A DNA stretch of 64,000 bases from Spisula solida (Eukaryota > Mollusca > Bivalvia > Venerida > Mactridae). The notes under the pieces are model-generated. The model worked only from the letters and a program-made list of their open reading frames with translations, ran no database searches and had not been told where the DNA came from. The stretch spans positions 5,220,501-5,284,500 of the forward strand of contig OX365944.1 in assembly GCA_947247005.1 (NCBI GenBank), read 5' to 3'. Position numbers and translations under genes: made by a program. The stretch's first letter is position 1, and each line of letters opens with the position of its first letter. Shown here one piece after another: positions 11,379-24,802 of the stretch.

Positions 11379-12597
11379 TGTTCACTATTGGCATAGACCT
11401 AAAATTCAGTTAATAGTTTTGATTTAGTCTTTTAATTTATAAAATTGAACTCTACGTGAGGTTTTATTGTACATGAAATGTTTTATTACTAGGCAATACG
11501 CTCTGCTGAGGAGAGCTTAGAGAAATGACTGTTCTATAATATGGCATCGTAATTTCGTAAAAATCGTCTGTAAAAGTGGAATTTCGCAAGGTCATTGTCA
11601 TATGCTAAAGGTCATTGATTTACGTAAATTCTATTCTATGTACTATCAAGGTTGCGTCTGAACATTAACGTTCTGCTTGCGTATGACCAGGTAAATAACC
11701 TGAATGCTGACCAGTACGTTCCACGGTCATCAATGTAATCATGTTTGACGTCTTTCCTTTTGTAGCTGTTTACGTATTTGTAATCATATATTTCAATGTA
11801 ACTTTGCACATTTTAAGATGTTTGTGTATCATAGTCTCATAGAACATTGCATAACGTTTGGCATTCCTGTTGAGCTTTTATTCTCTATTTAAACATATTG
11901 AATTACAAACACAATAGTTTTTATGTAATATTTAAACATACTATAATCTATAATTGTAAGTCTACAATATAACATATAACTCTTTATCTGGTCATTATCA
12001 CGAACCAGGTATTTGTGAACTCATGACCACTGACTTACGTTCGTACCAGTTTGTTACTTTGGGAACGGACAGCTTGCCTATTAATCACTGTATAGAACGA
12101 AAAACGCGTTAAAGTACAACGATGAGCTCACAAAGTTCAACAATAATTACAGTTTTTGATATCCATATACAACTCAACGAATTAATAAATTTCGTTTTGT
12201 TTGTTTATTGCATTTTGTACTTCAACTGTACTTCACGACGTTACCTTTTGATTTTTGGGTATTCAAAGTAACTTAACGAAAAAATTACCCATTAAAGTTT
12301 AATGTATTTGCTTGTCTTGCAAAATTCTGTAATTTGATTTGATTCTATATATCATCGATTCTCAGAACTTGAGAGTCAACCTCAATGATAAAGCAACACT
12401 TGACATACTTGAAAACAAGCACAATTCCACGAAATAACTTAAGTATTTGCCCTGGTAAGTATGTTAGTTTTTATGGGTTAAATGAGTATAATACATACTG
12501 GTATATATTGTTTTATCTCTGACAAACTAATAAATAATAGGTCTGATATTTACAGAAAATAGTATTTTAAAGTTATAATACCTGAAATAAAAACCTG
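11379..12597. other. Intergenic AT-rich DNA; nothing recognised
   Basis: No exon-like segment, RNA gene or convincing inverted-repeat pair was found here. It contains only short irregular repeats of CCAGT, GGTCAT and ACGTTC-like words. Confidence 0.35.
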
Positions 12598-12934
12598 AAG
12601 ACCCCGTCACACAGAAAATATATTTAACGAAGTCTGACGCATAGAGTTTTTGTTTTATTTCTGTCGAATTCTGACAGAAACCCTTAGTTAATGTTTCGAA
12701 GAACAAAACTAAACTTAACCGCTCACAAACGGATCAATACGAACACCAGCAACGATGTACAACGTACAAATACTACGGAGAACTAATTTTGCTGTTCAAA
12801 GTCATATTCGCAATTTGACTTTGTCGGACAAAAGCTATACATAGCTTATGTTATTTTGTTCGTACCAAATTTCCGACAATAAATAAATTTTGACTTTGAC
12901 GTCGGTTTATATTCGCTTTGTGTGACGGGGCTTT
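12598..12934. mobile_element. MITE with CCCCGTCACACA ends
   Basis: AAGACCCCGTCACACA at the left is answered by TGTGTGACGGGGCTTT at the right, an inverted repeat of 16 bases with one mismatch. The 330-bp interior has no ORF. It sits about 700 bp upstream of protease homolog 1. Confidence 0.7.
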
Positions 12935-13406
12935 TAGTCTGTTAAAACAGACTCGGTTCAAAAATCTATTATTGTCGAATTTCTATGAGCTTGTCATACA
13001 AAAACACCTATCATGTTAAAATTTAGCAATATATACAGAGATGCTGGAATCAATCTACATCGTAGGACTACAAATGTGATCATAAACAAAATACACACTA
13101 CTAATATTGACAAGTACTTCTAAATATTGTTACGAGTTTGTTAGATAGAGAACAAAACACTTGGTCGTACTTGGAAATGAGATAATCGGACACCACAAAA
13201 CCGCAATATCATGGAAGGCACAAGGAACACACAAAAAAGAAATAAATCACTGACACACAATGACAAACAAAAATTAATTAACTGTGTGAAATAAACTACA
13301 TGTGTGTATATGGAATAAAAACTTTGGCAGGCCTGAATGACATGTCCTCAAACTCGTTGTTGCGTTACACGGTTCCGATGTGTGGTAAATGTTAACTGAT
13401 GATAAA

Positions 13407-13493
13407 GGTCATCCTGAAACCCGGTTTGTCTTCTATTTTTGCATAAACACTTAACAGGTTGGTAACTTTATAAAAACTGTTTGTACGATAGCT
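13407..13493 (+). promoter_or_regulatory. Upstream block conserved between the two protease homologs
   Basis: The stretch from AAAGGTCATCCTGAA to CTGTTTGTACGATAG is recognisably similar to 32689-32776 upstream of the second gene (AAAGGTCGTCCTGAA to CTGTTTGTACGTACG), including ATAAACACTT/GAAACACTT and GGTAACT words. Each coding start lies just after a splice acceptor, so this block is a good candidate for the promoter and/or the non-coding first exon of each gene. Its exact function is inference. Confidence 0.45.
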
Positions 13494-13633
13494 TCATTTA
13501 AAAAAATTGTATTCTGGTAGTGTATTTCATCATATATTTTCCTTTATATTGAGTAAATATTTTCTTAATTATTTTTATTTATTTATTTATTTAATCTATA
13601 TTCTAATATATATGTTGTTCTTTTGCAGATAAA

Positions 13634-16600
13634 ATGCTGTTCGCTGTGTGTGTCTTAGGTTTGGTTAGTGTTGCTATCGGACAGAGTAAGTAGGTTTGCT
13701 ATTGTTGTAACTGGTGTTTTAAAAATATGGTATTATTGGTTATCTTCGAATTGAAAGCAAATATTAATATAATGGCTAAATGAGTATGTCTTGTGTCGAA
13801 CGCATCCTCGCGATATTTAGTAACAACCATGGTACGGAAGTTTACATTGGTTAATGTTTATTATCGTCTGTAATTACCCACGGCACATGTATCAAATGAG
13901 TTGTCCAGGATGCAAGCCAACTATCGAGAGGGTTACTACAAGTCGTTTTCCAATCATTATGTCACATTGGTCACTCTTTATATATATATGTATACGGGAT
14001 GTCCTGTATTTAAGATGGCCTATGCTATATTTATATTAATTTGTATTAAATGTTTTTGTATTTAGGCTTGTACATTGCGATATTTATGTGTATGTGTGTG
14101 TGTTATATTTACAGCCGTGCCATGTGGTGTACCAAACGTCCAGCCAATTACTAGCCGCATTGTTGGAGGTCAAGTTGCCACTCCTGGTTCATGGCCATGG
14201 ATGGTAAACAAACTCATAATTTTTGTCCACAATTAAACTATAATAATAATAATAATAAGACAATCATCGACACGACAACATCTCTTATACATTGATTTGA
14301 TCTTAATATTGAAGTTGATTTAAGAATAAAACTGGGAATGGAGTAGTGCCAATTATGTTCTAAAATATAACTTATAGTAGCATTATTATTATGTACATCT
14401 GTATTATTCTGTGCTCTAGATGGTGATAATGTGATGGTCTGTGGGATACACTTGAAAACGAGGATAGGATGTCAATACCGTTTAAATGACATCGCTATGT
14501 CGATGCATTGCACATAATAAGGAACCTCTCACACTTGATATTCGAACCACTAAACCACTTCAGCCAAGCAAGTGTTTATTAGGATCTTGCTAATTCTTGA
14601 GGAATTATTATAATGTTGTTTAGCAAGGTTTTATGTATTGCAATACGTGTTTCGTGTAAACGGAGTCAAATAATAGCTAGTCTTCTACTAAGTATCAAAG
14701 TTTTAATATTTTATTGAAACCTCTAATTGTGTTGCTTCTAATTGCTTGCTATTCATTCATAGAATTGATATTGATATAACTTCTGATCTTTTTGACCATC
14801 CATTAAAGTTAATCTCTTAAATGGAAGCATGAAGTGGTGGCTACTTACATATGCTGTTCATGCTATTCTACTGTCATCGTGTAGTTTTGCTTACTTATCA
14901 GCTGTTCGTGCTTTTTCCTACAGGTCCTTCTTGTTGATGACCTTGGTTTTATCTCCGGAAGTGGAGCTGTGATTGACCCACACGTGATCCTAACATCCGC
15001 TCAGCATTTTGAAGGGTTTGTTTCAATTTTAATTTCTTACTAAGAAACCATTTGCGCTATTTTGCACCATGAGTAAGGTGTTGTTACATAGAGGCAAGTC
15101 TGCTATACTGTAGTTTCTTTCGAAACGCCGCATAACTGGTTTTATTCTCGAACGCCAATAATCTTCATTGCAATATTTTCAGATTTACTGTAATGTTTGT
15201 GTCATGTAATGTGTCAAATTTAGACTTGATAGTTTCGCAAATACATGTAAAATAATAATAAGAACCAGGTTATGTAAGGATATTGTTTGCATCATTTTTG
15301 CAACTTAAAATTCGCCATTCGCCATTCTACTATGAGGAAGTGTGCTTGTCATGACAAAACTATGCAAATGTAACACAAAGTGTGATTAATTCAAAATTGT
15401 CGTGTTATCATAAAGTAAGATAGTATGTGTCCTACATAATGATTTGGGGTCAAACCCCTTTACACACATGATTTTCCTAAATTAGATTTGCCTGTAGACC
15501 TGACACTTTTGTGGAGATGATTGTAATCAGATAAGGTCCAAATAATTACACAAAGTTTTAAAAGTTTAATGTAATTCATTTCAAAATGTGAAAGGTTAAG
15601 ATATTGGTTTTTAATACCACAAGAGAGCTTTGTCTGGCCACAAGACTTGTTTTTGCACTTAAATAGTTTTAATCATGCCATGATAAGAAAGTCAGAATGA
15701 ATTATTACACCTAAGCATAGCGAACCACTTCAAATATATATATATATATATCGTATTTTGAGTAAGAAATTGTTCACATACCTAACACACAACAGAAAGA
15801 GCAAAGCACGAAATACATAAAACAATGAACAAAAACAAATTAAGCTTAATAGCCACAAAGTCATATCTCCATTCGTCAATTCAGTTCAATAAAAGTGTAT
15901 GCGATTATTTCGATACTGTAAATTGTATAATCCTGGAGCTTCTGACATGATTGTTGCAATTTGTACATTACAGCCCTGGCTACGACCTCTACGATCTTGA
16001 TCTTCACTTCTGGAGAGCTTATGCTGGCGAATACAACATTTCTACCACTGATCCACATGAGAAATATTACCATGTCAAGAGAGTTATCTTACACCCTGGA
16101 TATAACTCCACCTCTTTGGAGAACGATATTGCTCTTGTTATCACCACACAACCAATCCTGTAAGATATTTTATTGCAAGGAACTTACAATATTTAAATTA
16201 TTATGGGTTATTTAAATGCACGGTAAGCGATATGTTAAATCCATATGGACACCAGAATTATTTGCTTCGGAATCATGTAAGATGTGTGATTGTCTGGGGA
16301 TCTGTACTGCATTATTTATGCCTATGGTTGGGCACAGGTAACTGAATCATTAATACAGAGTAAACAAACATTTTATTTTAATTTGTAAAATCTTAGATAA
16401 CATAAATTTTATAAAAGAATTTATTTTTACTCTTTATCAATGTAATAGTTACCTGTGTGGTTGGGTATATTATGTACAAACTCTGAAGTACTGTGATTAT
16501 GTGTTATTTTGTATGAGCACTAAGCGAAGGCAATGGTTAAATATCGATATTACAACGATGTATTAACTGGGTGTTACATATCGGTTTCAAAAACTATTCT

Positions 16601-19600
16601 TAGTGTAAATACTTACTAAAGGAGTGTCTTGTTATTATATTTTAAATCTAGCTTCGTTTTGCTGGGTGAAAACTTTTGTTGTTATTTTTGTCAAGGCAAC
16701 GTTGTATTCTGGATGTTATGTAACCGTCATCATATAGAATAAATTCATTTTATAATAGCTGGAGTCATCAGACAAGTGTGTACTGCAATAAGTGTAATAT
16801 ATTCTTTGACACTCGTATGCACTAGGTAGTAACAAGCTTCGCACCGAGCGACTGTCATCCTTTCATGTTCTGTTGTTTCTGTTTGGTAATGCCTTACCTG
16901 TCCGATTTGTTGTTATCTTTTAAATTCGAAAGCCAGTATGGCGTATGATGTTGAGGATTCCAAGATATAATGGACTGTGCACAGTTAACACCACTCACTG
17001 CAACCTGTATTGTATGTCTTCAGCTTCAATGACCACACACTTGCTGCATGTCTCCCAGATGCCTCACACACATATACTGTTGGTGAAGTTTGTTATTTGC
17101 CTGGATGGGGAGATACTGCCAGTACGTAAATATTTTTTTAGATATATAATATTATATTTATATAAATGTCATAATCAAACCGTAAGGCAATGGGACAATG
17201 TACTTAAGTTAAAACTTTATTGACTCGGGTGAGTTTCTATGCGTTTTGTTAAGAATGTCAAATATGCTGTACAAGGATTCTAATATTTTCTAAGAATATC
17301 CACCGTGTACTTTCATGCTTATACGATTTTTTTTTAAAAATAAAGCATTTCAAAATAAAAATAAAATAACCTCTGTTTGAACACCAACATAGGCAATACT
17401 CAACCTCGGGTTTCTTCAATTCGAGAAACCATTTGCACTACTCGAAAACGGTTCTCTTGGATATAGGAATATGTTAATTCATTCACAATATTTGAATATT
17501 ATAATACCATTAATAAAATCACTGTTGTTTCATTAAGAGGTTGGTGAAAGAATGCAGCCCGCTCTTTTAGTCAAATTTAGGAAACAATAGAACACCGATC
17601 TTTAAGCATGTACGAGGGGTGTTCCATATGTATTGTCACTTGGGTCACAAATCAAAAAAATTCTTTGATATCTTTAAATCTTTATACATTTCTAGAACCA
17701 TCAAGATTTCCGCGATATTTCGTGAAAAAATCAATAAAATTTAATTACCGGAATGTTGTTTCTGTTGTCTTTTCAAAGGACTAGTAATAGACACTGCGAC
17801 TTTGTTCGAATATCTGTCGATTAAAACTTCCTTTCGGGAAATATTCTTATTCAACAACTATCATACCGTAAATATTGTAAATTCCTCCGATAAAAACATG
17901 ATTTGCTGTACTTGATTGCTATTATAACAAAATAAGAGCATTTCAAAGTCGCGAAAATAAGTGTCAAGATTAGTCAAAAAAGCATGCTACTTTTCAATGA
18001 AAATTAGTTTAATTGATTGGAATTTGACATATCATACAGGTATGTAAGCCATTGACCATCAACATTGATTTTTGGGAAGAATTTGCGATCAAAGTACAAT
18101 TGATATGAAGTTATCGGTGCGTGAAACAACAAGCATCATTTGGTATAAATTAGAGTGATGTCCCTTGTTTTGACCGTCTGACACAAATTTAGCTTAAAAT
18201 TAACATAAGGCCAGTGTACTCGAGCATACCCTCTTCTAGGTTCAATAAAATACTTAATTGTTGACGAAAGGCTATGTAATTTTCCAGAAATAGAATAGAA
18301 GCATGCACCTTTTAGACAGTCATCGTAGAATCCTTCTAAATATTGCCATAGAAAAATGCAAAGGACAGTGACAATACATATGGAACACCCCTCGTATAGC
18401 TAATGAATAAGCAATTAGTGTTTTAATGTCCCTCAGACAGTAAATTCTCCTATTTCCGGAGGGGATGCACTACCTTGAGACAAATCTGGGTTAATTATAG
18501 TTTGCTTGATACTTAAAATTATTGTGTTGTCGTATCTTCAGCAACTGGAAATGAAGAAGTAATGAATCAAGTAGATTTACCTATCTTGGACGACAGTGTT
18601 TGCGCGAGTGAATTCCCAGTGTTCCTTACAGCCACAGAGGTCTGCGCTGGTTACAAGAACCAAGGAAAGGATTGGTGCGGGGTAAGTGTACGGGTTGAGT
18701 TCCACACAAACTGAGTGGGTAAACTGTAAATTTGTTCAAGTTTTGAAGTTAGTAGGTAATGGTAAAATGGCGATTCCATGAGGTTATGAGGTTGAGGAAA
18801 CACCAGAAGCACTAACCATTGTCAAATACTAAAGTAATTCTGAGATATATATGATCGGAAATTGAGGTCGTCGTCAAGCTTAGTCAAGAAATCAATGGAA
18901 TTTAATCCTATACGATTGTCGATGGTTTTCCAGTTTGCGTACAGTTCCTCTTTGAATTAAATTGGCACAGGTAAAATCAGCCTATGATTGAATCTCTCTA
19001 GAACGATCTGTTCTGGGCAATCATATTCATTTGGAACTTTCTAGAGCAAAAACCGATAGCAAAAACTGCTGGAGTCTGTCATTTTTAGCATGGATTTATT
19101 TTTGAGACGTTACACTGAATGTACAGAATGATTGCTTTATTTATAGGATGATATCGGAAGTCCACTTATGTGCAAGGACCAAAGCGGAGCATGGTATATT
19201 CAAGGTAATATATATAATTATCGTCCATCTCATAGTTTTAAATTATAATATTCATGTACCAGCCCCTCATGCTCAGTTGGTGGAGTATAATCGATTTTAT
19301 CCTGTCACTTCCGGCAAAATCTGCCTATTAACGGGGTGCCTGATAAGTTTAGCGATAATCGGTCACCTGGTCATGTGACTAGTGATAATCCGTCACCTTA
19401 CCACGTGATCTGACGGACTTCTTCTTATATGAGAGTCACCGGGTGCAATTCCGTGCCCGAGGGTGAGGTTTTCCTATTCTAATTGAGCTGGTGGTTGATC
19501 GGTTATTTTCTTCTCTTACCTGCGTCTACACGACTATCAAGATGTCCGACGTCGTTGTTTATCATGACGTCACGGAACGAACGTGACGTTGCGCGCTAGT

Positions 19601-20325
19601 TAATGAAAGAGTGACAATATAGTTCCGAGTTTGATCCCCTTACTGAGCAGATTAAGCGACTTGATAAATAGAATAATAGGTTAGTGCCGTGAATGAAGTA
19701 AAAGTTTATCCGGCTCGGCTACGAAAATTATCGGATTCGCCTACGGCTCACCCGATAAATTCCTCCGCCTTGCCAGATAAACTTTTTCATCCACGGCACT
19801 AACCTATTATTCTCTATGTCATTCTCATACCGTATTATATTTCTTTTGAATTGGACAAAATTTAATGATGTTTTTTTAAATGCCCTACATATGTGAGAGG
19901 TTGCTATTTTTATTAACATTAATTCCTTCAAGTCATGTTATGTCCACTTGAAGTCGCATATGGCTGAAATATATGTTAGAAAACGACAATGAAGACTAAT
20001 TTAAGAAATTCTCTTAATACTACTAAACACGTAAATGATTGGCACGTACTACCTCAGACAGTGGAATGAGTACACGACAACAGCGCTAAGCATGCACAAA
20101 TAGGAAGACGAGTGAACACGAACTCCAAGAAACAGTGACACAGTAAGAGTGTCCAAATGATTCATGCCGCCTTGTTTTAACAATATCATTTGTGTTTTAG
20201 GTTTGGCTTCATCCGGTGGTGATTGCCAAAAGGCCGATCAACCCAGTGTATTTGAAGATGTGAGCCAGTATTCTGACTGGATCAAAAACACCATGGAACA
20301 AGCCGGTTACCCATATCAATATTAG
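13634..20325 (+). CDS. Secreted non-catalytic serine protease homolog 1 (S1/chymotrypsin fold)
   Basis: Eight coding exons: 13634-13685, 14115-14203, 14924-15015, 15974-16159, 17024-17121, 18542-18681, 19147-19204, 20201-20325. All have GT-AG borders and join to 840 nt (279 residues). Residues 1-17 are a signal peptide. A short propeptide with one Cys precedes the activation site TSR-IVGG (R32/I33). Aligned without gaps to chymotrypsin, the TAAH-C motif is TSAQHF, so His57 is Gln (Q74) and Cys58 is His; Cys42 is Gly. Asp102 is kept in ENDIALV (D129). The CxGDSGGP motif reads CGDDIGSP, so Ser195 is Ile (I222) and Gly193 is Asp, with Asp194 kept. Cysteines for the 1-122, 136-201, 168-182 and 191-220 bridges are present. 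Two N-glycosylation sequons (NIS, NST) occur in exon 4. The protein should fold but not cleave peptides. A splice acceptor ends 5 bases before the ATG, so an upstream non-coding exon exists. Partner or substrate is unknown; binding, decoy or cofactor roles as in other serine protease homologs are possible. Confidence 0.9.
17613..18394. mobile_element. TA-flanked mariner-like MITE in intron 5 of homolog 1
   Basis: CGAGGGGTGTTCCATATGTA and onward to TTGTCACT forms a 28-bp inverted repeat with the right end at 18367-18394. Both ends are bordered by TA, the Tc1/mariner target duplication. The 780-bp interior has no transposase ORF. The copy is absent from the equivalent intron of homolog 2, so it inserted after the gene duplication or was lost there. 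Confidence 0.8.
19670..19814. mobile_element. 145-bp hairpin MITE in intron 7 of homolog 1
   Basis: AGAATAATAGGTTAGTGCCG at the left pairs with CGGCACTAACCTATTATTCT at the right, and pairing continues inward through GATAAACTTTT. The loop contains a second small inverted pair around CGGCTACG and CGTAGGCG-like words. Almost the whole element could fold into one stem. Confidence 0.7.
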
Positions 20326-20396
20326 AATGTCATTCTAATCCGTACATTAATTAAAACATAAATGTCAGTTCTTAATCATTACATTTTAGGTAAAGT

Positions 20397-20402
20397 AATA
20401 AA
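20397..20402 (+). terminator. Poly(A) signal of protease homolog 1
   Basis: AATAAA lies 72 bases after the stop codon of homolog 1, the only canonical signal before the downstream repeat. Cleavage would be expected 10-30 bases later. Confidence 0.6.
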
Positions 20403-20439
20403 TTGAACGAAATCTTATATAGAATTGTTTTCTTTTGTC

Positions 20440-20709
20440 TGGCTGCATAATCTAAACGGCCTTTTGCCTTCAAAGCGGGTGATATGGACATTCCGTAGGT
20501 ATACGTTCGCAGAAGTTTGTATTATCTTGACACATTTCAAGCTGGGACTTGGAATTTCGACCTTTTGATAGTTGAAACTTGGGCTTTCAGCGGTTAAGTT
20601 CATTTTCTCGTCAATTTGTGCGTTGGTAATTGTGTCGTGTAATTGTAGTCCGTGTTGTGATTATGATTTCTGTACTCAACTCGTTCAGTTGAGTGCTGCC
20701 TTCCCTGTC
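20440..20709 (-). repeat. Dispersed repeat family C, copy in reverse orientation
   Basis: Read on the minus strand it begins GACAGGGAAGGCAGCACTCA and continues with CAGAAATCATAA and CACAATTACCAACGCACAA, matching the ends of copies at 34899, 53969 and 55763. The other end is not found. It begins directly after the 3' end of homolog 1. Confidence 0.55.
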
Positions 20710-23262
20710 CTTTAGTAGTGCACCTGTAACCTCTCTAAATGTCAAGGTCTTCAGAAAATGATGTACCTCATGGTGGTAGGGTAGTCATATGACATTTCAA
20801 ATGTACGACAGGCTGGGGAAAGAAGTCAATGTGTTATTTCACCAGAGCAATGTTTTGTACCAACGCTTCTCGATATCAACAGTTAGAATCGAGTCTCCAA
20901 TGTCGCAGGTTTGTTATTTTTAGGTTGACAGGAACTTTTGAAGATTTCCCTTCCGGGAAAGGAACTCGAATACATTCAAGAAAGCCAAAGGGCACCAAGG
21001 TCACTCACCCGCGTTGTATGAACGACTTATGACTCTCAAATGGCCTCAGTCCCTCCTCTTAAATAGCTAAGTGTTCAAAATATTCCTGTTAACATAAAAC
21101 TAACGAATGACCTAGTTTCAGCTATTTCAAGCTGAATGACCCAGTTTTAGCTGTAAAAAAGGGGGACCGAAAGACATAATTCCAACTGTCAAAAGTCCTA
21201 CAAAGTTTAAGAAGTTCATAACTCATATTCTATACATAACTTTCACAGTCGTTTGACCGCGAGTGTAAACTGCTGAAATAACTACGTAAGGAACAAGCAT
21301 CATACATTAATTATTCGAAATTCATAACCACGTAGATAAAAGCTCATTTCATAAACTGATTCAACTGGAAGAATTATGTTTGTGAGGGCGTTGTATGTAC
21401 ATGTTCGATATTCCTTGGTGCCGTAGATCGATGTTTCACCAGGGTGACTCGAACTCAGGTTTCCTTAGATAGCCCAATGAAATGACCAGAGGAAGTTAAA
21501 ATGTCAAATGGTGGCTGAACAGCTGAACTGCTGAAAGTAGCCGTCGCAAATTGGCAACTTTTTTATGCATCAAAAACCATCTAGATATTGACAATGTAGA
21601 CAAATTTGCTCCAATGAAAACCAACAGCTGTCTAATTTCACTGTTCTTATCAAATGGGAAATGCTTTAAAAGTACAATGATGAGCACAGGCAAAGGTATA
21701 ATGAATAACATTTGACGGTACTCAGCACATATAAAGTGCATTTAAATGGATAATATAACTTATCATCACTGTATACTTTATATGTAATACATATGTATGT
21801 GTTAGGGTAAAAGACATTAGCAAATGGAGTATTTAAACAATACTTCCGTTAGAGGTGTAGACCCGTTGAAGGATTTTGATCAAATTAACTATAAATGTAC
21901 GGGGAAAATACACAAGGGGACTAAATAAACGCACACGTGTTCAGGGGTTGTTATTTTAGATAACGTACAATGCATTTCTTGCTTTAAAATATCCATGCTC
22001 TATGGCTTAAACTTTTATCTAAGTCTATTTTGCCTTTAATTACGTTTGTTTCATAAATGCGTTAACAATGTAAGTTTTAAACCCATGTTTTACGTGTTGT
22101 GTAACAACATACAATTCATGGATGGACTATTATCATCAAAACCAGAATGGCTACTACTGACCATGTCATGGGTAAACTCCGAATGCATGATCCTTGCACG
22201 AGTTCAACCACAAAGTACGAGATTGAACAAAAAAAGAACGACGAGTTTTGCCATGCTAGCTTTATACAATCGTTATATCTCTTTTAACTATGTATGAAAC
22301 TGTGTTAGGCACGACATAAGTATGAACACTGCGAAATTTTTATATGCAATTTCGTTTGAGCTAAAAACAACAATTTGTTTGGCCTTTTAAGTAGGTACGC
22401 GCACCTTTGATCTAACGATCGAATATTTCTTGAACAACTTAAAATGTCAGAACAATCTTCTAGAACAACATTGAAATCATAAAATGATATGTCACCAGGC
22501 TAGTTTTCGACAAACATGGCTTTCTAATGACCTACCATTGTATTTTGTTCATTTTATCTATTTACTGCATTTTTATTATATCCAACCACTTTAAGCAATG
22601 CATGCTATTTTATGTGTTCAATGGTCATTCCTATTGACATTAGTCACAATTCCGGCTGCCTGGTGAAAATAATAATAATAATGACTATATTTTATGAGGT
22701 TAACACATTTACATATAAACACAATCTTCCATGCGGACCTCAACATATAATACATACATCTAACATGATAGTGGCAAACACAGTAAACTTAACAAATGAA
22801 ATGGAAGTAGATGATACATATTAACTTAGATGAATAACGAAGATTTTGTATAAACATGTCTTAATTATTCAAATACATACTATTATACAAAGACATAATA
22901 TAAAAAGTGAATAGACAATAAATATAATGCTTACAATGATTCTAGAACAAATTCAGTATTTGAACATGATAAATAGTTACCCACCCACTTGCAAATAAGT
23001 GTGATTTTCAAATGAACGTCAAAAAATATCTAAAGATCGAAAATAAATTAGAATTGGCCATAAATTGAGTATCAAATAGAACACCAGTTTAGTAAACAAA
23101 CAATAGGGATCACCAGCCTTTTTTGGGAACTATTCATCAAAAAGTACTAATTATGAATATATTTGCATAAAATTAATCTAATTTGCATATTGTAATGAAA
23201 TAAAATTTTATTAAAAATATTTCAAAGTGTGGCTACTTCATATAATTAAACCATGGACTACA
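20710..23262. other. Intergenic DNA between homolog 1 and the mariner-like element
   Basis: Several short ORFs (up to 83 codons) occur on both strands but none shows domain resemblance, signal peptide with splice donor, or repeated motif. No paired inverted repeats were seen. I regard the interval as non-genic. Confidence 0.4.
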
Positions 23263-23264
23263 TA

Positions 23265-24409
23265 CGAGGGTCACTTAAAAAGTATTAATCAGTGGGCGAT
23301 AAATCAACATCATTGCTTCTGACTATATAAAAAGTGTACATTTTCTTGAAGAACAATCTCTCAGCTAGACATTCGTGGTATTTTCATCATTAAATACGAA
23401 AGCATTTGCATTTTATTAATATTCATACAGATAATGGTTTAAAGCACTGGACAAGGAATACCTCATAAATACGCAAGAAAATTGTGTTATATCGGCCCAT
23501 ACAATTTTTGAGCGTTGTTGTCAAATGTCATTCAGGCTTACTGAAATTAAAATGATATCATTTGCAATATATATCATTGTACTCTTAAATGGCAATCCAT
23601 AATTTTGAAAACGGTAAATTATTTTTAAACTTTAGCAATATAAACAAGTCACAACCGAGACTCAAAATACAACACTTACACTTATTTTTTACAACAAATA
23701 ATTATGTTCGAGCCCAACTTTAAAAAGGTGGGTGGGGTACTGTTATACAACCTATTTATGATAAACAAAGAAAATTCCCCCCTGTTGTCCATACCATGTT
23801 ATTCTTTTTATATAAAATTACTATCATGTGTTTTTATTTTTGTTTTCTGTATTATTGTATTAGGGATATGACGTCATAAATCTAAAGTACGTATTTTTTG
23901 TCACGTGATCATATTCTTTGGGCTGTTATAAAGATCAAATAATGAATAATTCAGGACATATCTATCATGTGAAAGATAGTAACATATATAAATGTGTAAA
24001 GAAGCTACACGTTTGAATTTTTGGAGTATTTCGAACATGGCAGATTCCTTGTACAACTAAATCCATTAAGACTGTCCAAACAATAATGTTGATTCAGCAC
24101 TAGTTAAACAAGTATACGTTGCATAAAATCTGCAAATTTCAAATCAATCGGACAAAAATTTAGAAATTATGACAATTGATATTAACCCTTACGCCTACTA
24201 AAATACCTTATTTTCTCGCAATTCCAGTGTTACATACCCCTATTGGTTCAATGCCATATGGGTGAATGGATATGTTACCGATTGCAATATTTATTTATTT
24301 GTTAGCTAGACAAAGGTTGTATCTTTCAAAAAATGTCCACTTTTATAGACATTGATTGCATATTAAACGTATTATTGGCCATTGATTAATACTTTTTAAG
24401 TGGCCCTCG
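23265..24409. mobile_element. TA-flanked mariner-like element, family B, copy 1
   Basis: CGAGGGTCACTTAAAAAG at 23265 and its inverse ending at 24409 give terminal repeats of about 30 bases, extending through TATTAATCAGTGG. TA flanks both sides (23263-23264 and 24410-24411). Length is 1145 bp, near the size of a mariner element, but no ORF above 60 codons remains, so it is degenerate or non-autonomous. A second, interrupted copy lies at 51664-52660 in opposite orientation. Confidence 0.8.
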
Positions 24410-24660
24410 TATGATATATAAGCATATGCATTTGAACAATTGTCGGGACTTATTGTGAACCCATATTATTCACAATTTTCCCATTCCCCACCCACTTTTC
24501 ATACATGCAAAAAATAAAAAGTTAAAAAAACATATATTTTGTGCAATAGTATTATGTTTATTGTCATTAATCAACATATGCGATCTTTAAAACTAAATAT
24601 ATCGAAAATAGAGAGAAACCACCAAACACGAATAACATTTAAGTTATATTCATTAGACTA

Positions 24661-24688
24661 CAACGTTTCGCCCAGAAGGCTTCTTCAG
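24661..24688 (-). other. Hammerhead-like CTGAAGA...GAAAC motif
   Basis: On the minus strand CTGAAGAAGCC is followed by TTCTGGGC and GAAACGTTG. This fits the hammerhead core CUGANGA, a GCC/GGC stem II, then GAAA. Related CTGANGA-stem-GAAACG motifs are widespread in Penelope-like retroelements. The flanking helices I and III were not verified, so ribozyme activity is uncertain. Confidence 0.35.
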
Positions 24689-24802
24689 GTAATGATTATA
24701 ATATACAAAACCAATGATGACGTAACGTCATGCATAATAACGCGGTGGCACCAAAAGACGTTACATAGTAAATGCAGCACAAAATACATATGAATACATA
24801 TT

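Noticed and set aside
15951..16163. Stand-alone 70-codon ORF starting MLQFVHYSPGYDLYD
   Set aside because: It is exon 4 of protease homolog 1 read with flanking intron bases. The same applies to 42030-42272 in homolog 2.
13634..20325. Initial reading as an active chymotrypsin-like elastase
   Set aside because: An ungapped comparison puts Gln at the position of His57 and Ile at that of Ser195, so a proteolytic function is not supported.
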